11,794 nucleotides of DNA from UBA3263 sp964528425. GTDB lineage: Bacteria; Bacteroidota; Bacteroidia; Bacteroidales; Muribaculaceae. The DNA is taken from NCBI GenBank assembly GCA_964528425.1, contig CAZGTD010000049.1:1-11794 (forward strand). Reading direction: 5' to 3'. How positions within the stretch are numbered: position 1 is the first letter of the stretch; each line of letters starts with the position of its first letter. The notes under the pieces were generated by a model that did no database searches, had not been told where the DNA came from, and saw nothing but the letters and a program-made list of their open reading frames with translations. Position numbers and translations under genes: made by a program. Below are positions 1 to 4,745 of the stretch, piece after piece.

Positions 1-165
1 AAGCCAAAACCGAGTTTATCGAAAGAATTGTTTCTAAACGAAAGAATTGATGGCAAAGAAATTGGCGATGTCATGAACGACGAGGAAGGAATGGCAAACA
101 TGCGCAACCGCGGACAAATCCTTGATATTGGCGTAACTGAATCGTCGGTCGATCTCATATGCTGA
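1..165 (+). CDS. Possible 3' end of an unidentified gene (5' end outside window)
   Basis: Frame 1 is open from the first base to a TGA at 163-165, giving 54 residues. They are hydrophilic and mixed (for example GKEIGDVMNDEEG near the middle), without the Arg/Pro/Ser excess typical of a shadow frame. I recognise no family. Its stop overlaps the start of the next gene (ATG at 159) by seven bases, an arrangement that could mean translational coupling if both are real. An internal ATG at 73 would leave only about 30 residues, so the likelier reading is a C-terminal fragment. A competing 67-codon frame on the other strand (34-237) is more biased in composition. Confidence is low because so little is visible. 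Confidence 0.3.
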   Translation, partial: KPKPSLSKELFLNERIDGKEIGDVMNDEEGMANMRNRGQILDIGVTESSVDLIC

Positions 166-608
166 AGCATTTTTGCGCTGTCGTTTGCTGTCTGATTTCC
201 ATAGTTGCTGCCGCAGAGGTTGCGGAGTTTGTCGCACCCGCCAATGCGACCGGCCTTAAGAACATTAAAGCCGGAGCCGTTACGGTTGCCATAACTCAAG
301 GCCGGGGGGCAAAGAAGCCGGCGGTCGATTCTGACGGCATGGGCTACATTGAGTTTTATCCCGGCAATGAAATGACCGTAACCGTTGCCGACGGCTACAC
401 GCTGAGCAAAATCACCATGGGTACGACCGACTATGTGTTTATGGAGCCGGTGGACATCAGCGCAGGCACTCTGACAGAGGATCTTAACTTCATCTGGACC
501 CCCGACGAGGGTGAGACGGTAACTACCGTGACCATGACCAACGGCGCCGCCGCCCCCGGCCGCCCCGGCCTATACATCCAAAACGGCCGCAAACTCCTAC
601 TGAAATAA
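159..608 (+). CDS. Small secreted protein with type IX-secretion-like C-terminal tail
   Basis: The 149-residue product starts with a probable signal peptide (basic Lys3, hydrophobic residues 5-18, Ala-rich cleavage region near 17-20). The body, about residues 25-125, is rich in Thr, Val, Gly and aromatic residues, as expected of a small beta-sheet extracellular module; I cannot name the domain. Residues 135-149 end in PGLYIQNGRKLLLK, which resembles the Gly-hydrophobic-Tyr-hydrophobic-x-x-Gly...Lys ending of Bacteroidetes proteins exported by the type IX (Por) system. The tail follows a Gly/Ala/Pro-rich linker (129-136) and lacks the full ~80-residue sorting domain, so use of that pathway is an inference. 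Codon choice (C/G in third position) supports real coding. A strong terminator begins 27 bases after the stop. Function unknown. Confidence 0.6.
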   Translation: MLKHFCAVVCCLISIVAAAEVAEFVAPANATGLKNIKAGAVTVAITQGRGAKKPAVDSDGMGYIEFYPGNEMTVTVADGYTLSKITMGTTDYVFMEPVDISAGTLTEDLNFIWTPDEGETVTTVTMTNGAAAPGRPGLYIQNGRKLLLK

Positions 609-634
609 CCTCCTCCCACACGCCATTGCCACCA

Positions 635-674
635 AAAAGCTTGCCACCGCGATATGCGGAATGGCAAGTTTTTT
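635..674 (+). terminator. Rho-independent terminator after the small secreted protein
   Basis: CTTGCCACCGC (640-650) pairs with GCGG (656-659) and TGGCAAG (662-668), leaving a two-A bulge and a GATAT loop. This gives an 11-bp stem followed by six T (669-674). The stem is preceded by AAAAA at 635-639, so it could also stop leftward transcription. Confidence 0.75.
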
Positions 675-858
675 GTTAAATTTTTCAACGTTGGGTGAAC
701 CTTTTGCCGGCGAGGGTTGTTATAATGGTGTAAAGCAACTGAAAGAGAGCTTTACTTCATGTGTGAATGATTGTGATAATGATTGGTTTATTATTCGACG
801 AGGAGTGACTGCGACAGCCATTCCTCGCCTGCATTTTATACCTAAAGCTGTACAATGA
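675..858. other. Intergenic stretch without a supported gene
   Basis: This stretch is A/T-rich and follows a terminator. The only notable structure is an inverted repeat, CGAGGAGTG at 799-807 against CATTCCTCG at 819-827, a 9-bp stem with one G-T pair and an 11-base loop. No T run follows directly. A 65-codon frame starting inside the terminator (661-858) has no recognisable protein character, and I do not call it. Confidence 0.4.
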
Positions 859-1026
859 TTTACAAATCAGTACCATCGGCCAGTCAACCGAGGGCGCACC
901 GGCTTCCACAAAGACAAGCCCGGCGAAAAACTCGCAGAGTCAGAAGTCATCGACGAAGTCGCTTGCGAAACAAGAACACTGTTCGAACACCGTACCGACG
1001 GCTCCGACGCTTTCGATACCCTCTAA
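859..1026 (+). pseudogene. Possible relic of a gene 3' end (no start codon)
   Basis: Frame 1 is open between a TGA at 856-858 and a TAA at 1024-1026 but has no ATG. From about 883 the translation looks like genuine protein: acidic, balanced, C/G-ending codons, including KDKPGEKLAESEVIDEV and a C-terminal DGSDAFDTL. The overlapping frames in the same stretch are Arg-rich or Ser/Thr-rich, as shadow frames usually are. The upstream part of the same frame is A/T-rich and unconvincing. The simplest reading is the remaining tail of a gene whose front has been lost. I do not recognise the family, and a chance open frame remains possible. Confidence 0.25.
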
Positions 1027-1111
1027 TCGGCTGCGAGAAGTTCCCGTACCGCGCCCCTTTTCTCTCTCAGCATGAGCGGAGTGTTATAGCTTAAATCTCA
1101 AATATTTTCGC

Positions 1112-1119
1112 TAACTTTG
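1112..1119 (+). promoter_or_regulatory. Bacteroidetes -7 element upstream of the Abi gene
   Basis: TAACTTTG matches the Bacteroidetes -7 consensus TAnnTTTG. No clear TTTG is present 19-21 bases upstream, so the -33 element is weak. Transcription would start around 1125, which leaves only about 6 bases before ATG 1131 or about 12 before ATG 1137. The Abi message is therefore nearly leaderless. Confidence 0.55.
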
Positions 1120-1130
1120 CACATCAAAAT

Positions 1131-2012
1131 ATGCGAATGAAGAAAGCATTTACCATAGAACAGCAAATCGGCAGACTCAAATCGCGCGGAATGATGTTTG
1201 ACGATGAAGAAAAAGCTAAGGAGATTCTACTGGACGTAGGATATTATCGACTTGGCTTCTACTCTTTTCCTTATGAGATAAAATATCCCTCGTTAGACAA
1301 TAGAGACCATAAACTAATTCCTGGTACTACATTCAAAAGTGTATATGATCTCTATGAATTTGATACGCGATTAAGACGCATACTGTTGAACGCGCTTGAC
1401 CGTATTGAAGTCAATATCCGCACTACAATCATATATAACATTTCGCTGATGTACATTGATGATCCCTGTTGGTTTGTCAATCGTAAATATATGACTGCCA
1501 AATTCGTTAATGAATTTGAGAATCAGGTATATGCTACTATGCGAAAAAATCCCGTCATACAACATCATCACGCCAAACATTCAGGTCTATTCGCGCCGGC
1601 TTGGAAAACCATCGAGTTTATGACAATCGGAAATCTGATCAACTTATACGACGCTATAAAAGACCCAAATGCAAAAGATATCGTAGCCAAAACTTACGGT
1701 TGTTCTCGTGGAGTGTTTTACAATTATCTTGAAACCATTCGCGTACTCAGAAACAAATGCGCCCACGGAGGTTGTATTTATGGAATGGATTTCCCGAAAG
1801 GTATAAAACGGATGCCGGCAGGTATTACACCCGATTGCCGTCACAACATAAACGGAGGCATAAGCGTTATAAGATATATCCTCGGTTGCATCTCGCAATC
1901 TCGCAAAAAGGAATTAGAGAAAGATATTCTTAATCTCATTAGTTCCATTGAGACCACGGAAGCTAAAAAGGTTATAGAGCAATGTTCCAAGATTTCGCTT
2001 TGCGGATATTAA
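1131..2012 (+). CDS. Abi_2 (AbiD/AbiF-type) HEPN protein, putative abortive-infection RNase
   Basis: The 293-residue protein has the layout of the Abi_2 family. The N-terminal helix IEQQIGRLKSRGM (9-21) leads into the family signature EILLDVGYYRLGFYSFPY (31-48). This is followed by YDLYEFDTRLRRILLNALDRIEVNIR (72-97, read here by its key residues D78, R80, R91, E93 and R97). A motif with E162 and TIGNL (165-169) comes next. The HEPN active-site motif R-N-x-x-x-H is at 207-212 (RNKCAH), as in HEPN ribonucleases. Family members block phage growth or act as toxins, presumably by cutting RNA; that role is inferred here. Length is normal and no frameshift is seen. ATG 1137 (MKKAF...) is an alternative start matching the usual family N-terminus. 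The gene is monocistronic, A/T-rich compared with the core genes to the right, and followed 55 bases later by the promoter of a small RNA that may be its partner. Confidence 0.9.
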   Translation: MRMKKAFTIEQQIGRLKSRGMMFDDEEKAKEILLDVGYYRLGFYSFPYEIKYPSLDNRDHKLIPGTTFKSVYDLYEFDTRLRRILLNALDRIEVNIRTTIIYNISLMYIDDPCWFVNRKYMTAKFVNEFENQVYATMRKNPVIQHHHAKHSGLFAPAWKTIEFMTIGNLINLYDAIKDPNAKDIVAKTYGCSRGVFYNYLETIRVLRNKCAHGGCIYGMDFPKGIKRMPAGITPDCRHNINGGISVIRYILGCISQSRKKELEKDILNLISSIETTEAKKVIEQCSKISLCGY

Positions 2013-2043
2013 ACAAAAATTTGACCGAAAAATCGCATTTGAT

Positions 2044-2074
2044 TTTGTGATTAAAAAAATAATGCTTACCTTTG
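2044..2074 (+). promoter_or_regulatory. Strong Bacteroidetes promoter for the small RNA after Abi
   Basis: TTTG at 2044-2047 and TACCTTTG at 2067-2074 are separated by 19 bases. This matches the Bacteroidetes consensus TTTG-N19-21-TAnnTTTG at every fixed position. The interval between them is A/T-rich. Predicted transcription start is about 2080. No open reading frame of any size lies between this start and the terminator at 2135. Confidence 0.75.
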
Positions 2075-2079
2075 CATCT

Positions 2080-2173
2080 GCAAAAGTGCCCGTGCGAGCT
2101 TAGTCGTCGCATCTGCACTATAAAAAGGAAGTATAGAAGCCTCGACCAATGGTCGAGGCTTCTTGTTTCTTTT
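2080..2173 (+). ncRNA. Candidate small structured RNA next to the Abi gene
   Basis: A consensus promoter and a strong terminator bracket about 94 bases with no usable reading frame, which is the signature of an independent small RNA. Its 5' half folds as GTGC (2086-2089) with GCAC (2115-2118), a 3x3 internal loop, then TGCGA (2093-2097) with TCGCA (2107-2111), closing a 9-base loop. A single-stranded A-rich linker (TATAAAAAGGAAGTAT, 2119-2134) joins it to the terminator hairpin. GCATCTGCA occurs twice, at 2074-2082 and 2109-2117. The location directly behind an Abi_2 gene matters because AbiF proteins are reported to be associated with a conserved non-coding RNA acting as antitoxin. That this RNA plays such a role is inference. 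It could also be an unrelated small RNA. No known RNA family was recognised. Confidence 0.6.
2135..2173 (+). terminator. Rho-independent terminator of the small RNA
   Basis: AGAAGCCTCGACC (2135-2147) and GGTCGAGGCTTCT (2151-2163) form a perfect 13-bp stem with a three-base AAT loop. T-rich sequence follows (TGTTTCTTTT, 2164-2173). It is the strongest hairpin I found in the window. Confidence 0.85.
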
Positions 2174-2307
2174 CTGCCATAAATTCCACGAGACAGAGCT
2201 CTGTGTAGTGTCGTGAAGAATACTTTATTAAACTAAACTGAGTGAAGGCAATTTTAATTGTTTTAGAGAGGAGAAGTCACCACTATATAATAGAACAATT
2301 ATCTATT
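2174..2307. other. Intergenic stretch between the small RNA and the leftward operon
   Basis: This is A/T-rich sequence between convergent units. It contains the 12-bp palindrome ACAGAGCTCTGT (2193-2204), flanked by the arms CACGA (2187-2191) and TCGTG (2211-2215). The structure could be an operator or a weak terminator for the leftward operon, but no T run follows it on the minus strand. I see no gene. Confidence 0.3.
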
Positions 2308-2595
2308 TTACCATATAGCAGTAAACAATGTGATTACTGTGGCTGCAGCGTAAACCATTAAAGCAACGCCCCACGCCCAGCCAATTTTCTTACAAAATAT
2401 TCCCCAGTCGCTATTCCGAATAAAATCTCTCGGAGATAGTGAGAAGTCTTCTGATACAGCATAAGCGATTAAAAATGCTCCAATTGCAAGAATACCGATT
2501 AGTCCGAATATCCAAGACAACGACCAAAAGAACACATCAAACATAATGAGAACACCTACGCTCAAAAGTAGAAGCAATGAAGTTACACAGCCCAT
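2308..2595 (-). CDS. Small membrane protein, third gene of the UDG-like operon
   Basis: The product has 95 residues and no family I recognise. Residues 4-47 are almost entirely hydrophobic, enough for one long or two closely spaced membrane segments. The polar stretch 48-70 contains a conserved-looking Ser-Pro-Arg-Asp. Residues 73-93 form another membrane segment. The protein has no catalytic motif and is probably a structural or anchoring partner in the inner membrane. The start lies three bases after the stop of the coiled-coil gene, so the two are almost certainly cotranslated. Being last in the operon and membrane-bound, it could be the effector or a membrane partner of the upstream anchored protein, but that is only inference. 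Confidence 0.7.
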   Translation of the reverse strand: MGCVTSLLLLLSVGVLIMFDVFFWSLSWIFGLIGILAIGAFLIAYAVSEDFSLSPRDFIRNSDWGIFCKKIGWAWGVALMVYAAATVITLFTAIW

Positions 2596-2598
2596 AGA

Positions 2599-3468
2599 TT
2601 ATTCTTTAGGGAATATTTGATTTATAAAATAACTAATATGATCTATAAAGGTAATAAACACAAAAAATGCAATTATACCCAGTAACACCAACGCGCCTGC
2701 GATGCGACGTTGTCTCATATCTTTCTTTTTCTCAAGAATAAACTGTTGTAGTTGCGCCTCTGCTTTAGCGGTCACACTTGAGTCCGGATGAGTAACCTGT
2801 AGCACCGAAATATTATCCTCGCAAGCGCGTAGTATAGATTTTACCTGGGTGGCGTAATCGCTTTTTGACATACACTTAGAAAACAACCTATTTAGCTTTA
2901 GAACTTTAGCCAAGGCTTCTTCTTCAGTATCAGAAGGTTTAATCGCCTGCTTTTCAATTTCATCCTCTAAGGCATCTATACGATGCTCAAGCTCCAGTTC
3001 ATGTATTTCTTGACGTTTCTGCTCTTCTTCTTGACGCTTCTGCTCTTCAAGTTCCTTTTGATGGCTTTGCTCTCGATACCGATTGATACTATCTACAACA
3101 GCAGCAAACTTTTCTACACGAACTTGCCGGCGATCAGCACGAGCTTCTTCCTTTTCCGCCATCTTTTTGTATTTACGGAACGCTTTTGAACTTTCTATAG
3201 GTTCGTTTCGACCTATCTCAATCAATTGTGCGAGACCGGCTGCTTCTTCGCAGCCAATTCCATGAAGAGTAACCTCGGTTCTCAAAATCTTTACAATTAG
3301 ATCATCTCCTGAGACTACTACATGTTTAACTGATGAATAGTCTATCGTCTGCACACTACCCCCTCTATAACCAGGTGCACATATATTAAAAGTCTTGTTA
3401 TGCAGAATGATAAAACAGGGCTTGCCGTCATAACTCGAGCCCGCATATTTGATGTCAAGTTCAATCAT
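2599..3468 (-). CDS. Coiled-coil protein with C-terminal membrane anchor, unknown function
   Basis: The 289-residue product has three parts. Residues 1-90 look like a compact beta-rich domain of alternating hydrophobic strands; the layout recalls a PH-like fold, but I cannot establish this from sequence. Residues 95-175 are strongly charged (Glu, Lys, Gln, Arg) and likely a long coiled coil, with a tandem copy of EEQKRQE/EEQKRQE at 141-154. A helical region (180-250) follows, then a single membrane segment (about 256-275) and a short polar tail. A protein anchored at its C-terminus with the sensor-like domain in the cytoplasm is the simplest topology. Its ATG lies eight bases inside the end of the UDG-like gene, so translation is coupled. 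No enzymatic motif is visible. The family is not recognised. Confidence 0.75.
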   Translation of the reverse strand: MIELDIKYAGSSYDGKPCFIILHNKTFNICAPGYRGGSVQTIDYSSVKHVVVSGDDLIVKILRTEVTLHGIGCEEAAGLAQLIEIGRNEPIESSKAFRKYKKMAEKEEARADRRQVRVEKFAAVVDSINRYREQSHQKELEEQKRQEEEQKRQEIHELELEHRIDALEDEIEKQAIKPSDTEEEALAKVLKLNRLFSKCMSKSDYATQVKSILRACEDNISVLQVTHPDSSVTAKAEAQLQQFILEKKKDMRQRRIAGALVLLGIIAFFVFITFIDHISYFINQIFPKE

Positions 3469-4312
3469 TGATTAATTTTTTAGTGATAGTGTTAAAATAA
3501 CAGTCAGCTTGCTCGTTGATGGTAAATGGTTTGACATCAGACCAATTGAAAAAGTCTTTGATTTTGCCCTGTGCCTGTCCTGAAAAATGAGGAAGTGCCA
3601 GAACCGGAATGTCTGATTGGGTCAATGATTTTGACACATCGTCGGCAAGTCGGCCAAACGCTACAATCAATTTCGGATTCACAAGATCGATTTCTGCTTT
3701 GAGCATTTCTCGATACATTGCCACCTGCGCAGGATTGGGGGCTATGGGCTCACCCGACGTAGATTGAATTGCAAATTTGTATCCGTCGGTAAAGTAAATT
3801 CCATACCCATTTTCTACGAATTGGTTTGCTAACAGCCAAATGCGTTTTCCTCCGTTGCCTTTGTTGCGCCACAACGGATTATGAATACCGAATACCGTTG
3901 TACACAAAGCATCCCGGCAATTGTTGTACCATTTAATATCACGAGAGATTGGATCTTGAGATATAAACATGATACGTTGAGCCTTAGCATCGGCCATATT
4001 GAACCATACCGGAAAATCAAAAGAAATCACCACATCATCCATTCTAAACAACTCGTTCTTGATAGGAATGGGAACAATTGATGTATCGTCATAATCCATA
4101 TACGGCGTAAGTCCAGATGAGAATTTCCACAAAGGATAATCACAATCGGCAGTCCATTCATCAAAGGTAACCGCATTGAAGTTAGCCCTGAGATCCTCAT
4201 AGCGAATACTGATTTTTGAGTTCAGTTCAGAACCAAGCAAATACTGAGCGATAATCTTTGAGCAACCCTCCAGCATTTCCGAGTTGTCACAAAAAAGATG
4301 CGATGTGTTCAT
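3461..4312 (-). CDS. Uracil-DNA-glycosylase-superfamily-like protein, first gene of the operon
   Basis: The 283-residue protein carries, in the right order, the motifs of the UDG fold. A hydrophobic strand runs into SQDPISRD (118-125), comparable with the GQDPY motif whose Asp activates water in family 1 enzymes. A central strand NPKLIVAFGRLA (212-223) follows. LPHFSG (240-245) lies where UDGs have the His-Pro-Ser motif. Asp120 and His242 could therefore be catalytic. About 100 N-terminal residues precede the fold and match nothing I know. At 283 residues it is longer than ordinary UDGs. Whether it removes a damaged or modified base, or has changed use, cannot be told. It heads a three-gene leftward operon with a membrane-anchored coiled-coil protein, an unusual setting for a housekeeping repair enzyme and one that hints at phage defence. 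No clear -7 box lies just upstream of its ATG. Confidence 0.75.
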   Translation of the reverse strand: MNTSHLFCDNSEMLEGCSKIIAQYLLGSELNSKISIRYEDLRANFNAVTFDEWTADCDYPLWKFSSGLTPYMDYDDTSIVPIPIKNELFRMDDVVISFDFPVWFNMADAKAQRIMFISQDPISRDIKWYNNCRDALCTTVFGIHNPLWRNKGNGGKRIWLLANQFVENGYGIYFTDGYKFAIQSTSGEPIAPNPAQVAMYREMLKAEIDLVNPKLIVAFGRLADDVSKSLTQSDIPVLALPHFSGQAQGKIKDFFNWSDVKPFTINEQADCYFNTITKKLIND

Positions 4313-4364
4313 TATTAAACCTTGCCGCGGTCATCCTCTCGTTGGCGGTTGATGGTTTATATGC

Positions 4365-4401
4365 AAAAAGCGTAGGAATCTGTATCTGTTGCCGTCCTAC
4401 G
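4365..4401 (-). terminator. Terminator-like hairpin of the leftward candidate RNA
   Basis: Read on the minus strand, CGTAGGA (4401-4395) pairs perfectly with TCCTACG (4377-4371) across a 17-base loop. CTTTTT follows (4370-4365). The 7-bp stem is modest and the loop is large, so termination may be partial and leave read-through into the operon at 4312. Confidence 0.4.
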
Positions 4402-4673
4402 AATCGAGGCTTCTCGCATTGCCCAGTCTAAGTCGGACGACAACGTGCAGAAGCCCACGCCGATATATGCACACGAATATTCCATGCACCACGCATAGAA
4501 TAATGTATAACATATCCACGGGCATCTACCGTTGCTCAATCCTTGACAAGAATATGAAAGTTTGCGAGACATTTCAGAGTGTCAAGAATCAGCGCGGATA
4601 AACGCTTTCTTATGTATTTTCACTACATCCCGCTCCGCATAACCCCAGACCGGGGCTTCTGCTTTACGGTCTG
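4365..4673 (-). ncRNA. Candidate ~300-nt structured RNA, leftward
   Basis: The region between the UDG-like operon and the AI-2E gene has no convincing frame on either strand but shows many helices that suit a minus-strand transcript. CAGACCG/CGGTCTG (4646-4652/4667-4673) forms a 5' hairpin. Its loop carries ten bases (4653-4662) perfectly complementary to 4447-4456, a possible pseudoknot. A 10-bp stem joins 4580-4589 with 4539-4548. A 10-bp hairpin with a five-base loop joins 4493-4502 with 4478-4487. Each of the last two stems includes a wobble that pairs as G-U only in the minus-strand RNA. CGAG/CTCG forms a small hairpin near 4405-4416. A TAACTTTG box (4685-4678) sits at the right distance to start it, and a hairpin plus T run ends it. 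No known RNA family was recognised; it could also be the leader of the operon starting at 4312. Confidence 0.45.
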
Positions 4674-4677
4674 CGCC

Positions 4678-4685
4678 GCAAAGTT
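4678..4685 (-). promoter_or_regulatory. Leftward -7 element for the candidate structured RNA
   Basis: On the minus strand this reads TAACTTTG, a full match to TAnnTTTG and identical to the boxes before the Abi and AI-2E genes. No good TTTG is seen 19-21 bases upstream. Predicted start is about 4672, which coincides with the first stem of the candidate RNA. Confidence 0.4.
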
Positions 4686-4709
4686 ACAAAAAATAATTTG
4701 AAATATGGT

Positions 4710-4741
4710 TATGGGCGGGCGAAAAGTTTTTTGTAACTTTG
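4710..4741 (+). promoter_or_regulatory. Promoter of the AI-2E family gene
   Basis: TATG at 4710-4713 (one mismatch to TTTG) lies 20 bases before TAACTTTG at 4734-4741. Predicted transcription start falls within a few bases of ATG 4746, so this message is probably leaderless or nearly so. Confidence 0.6.
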
Positions 4742-4745
4742 CGCC

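Larger units (their letters stand above)
4678..4742. repeat. 16-bp perfect inverted repeat carrying two outward promoters
   Basis: GCAAAGTTACAAAAAA (4678-4693) is the exact reverse complement of TTTTTTGTAACTTTGC (4727-4742), separated by 33 bases. Each arm includes an outward-facing TAACTTTG box. Similarity continues one base outside before the first mismatch. This is a mirrored divergent promoter, or a hairpin if transcribed through. Confidence 0.7.

Noticed and set aside
2193..2204. ACAGAGCTCTGT palindrome as an operator
   Set aside because: Perfect 12-base palindromes are expected a few times in a window this size; it is kept only as part of the intergenic description.
2135..4414. AGAAGCCTCGA shared by the small RNA terminator (2135-2145) and the leftward candidate RNA (4414-4404), both on the transcribed strand
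   Set aside because: Eleven identical bases are suggestive, but GAAGCC-type stems are common in terminators and no wider similarity surrounds them, so I treat it as chance.
4357..4572. 71-codon minus-strand frame, Cys-rich, upstream of the UDG-like gene
   Set aside because: No family resemblance, odd composition (many Cys, Trp and Arg), and it overlaps stems better explained as a structured RNA. Neighbouring frames look equally plausible or implausible.
4643..4655. CCCC-AGACC-GGGG hairpin read as a terminator before the AI-2E promoter
   Set aside because: Only four strong pairs and no T run on either strand; the longer CAGACCG/CGGTCTG stem explains the site better.
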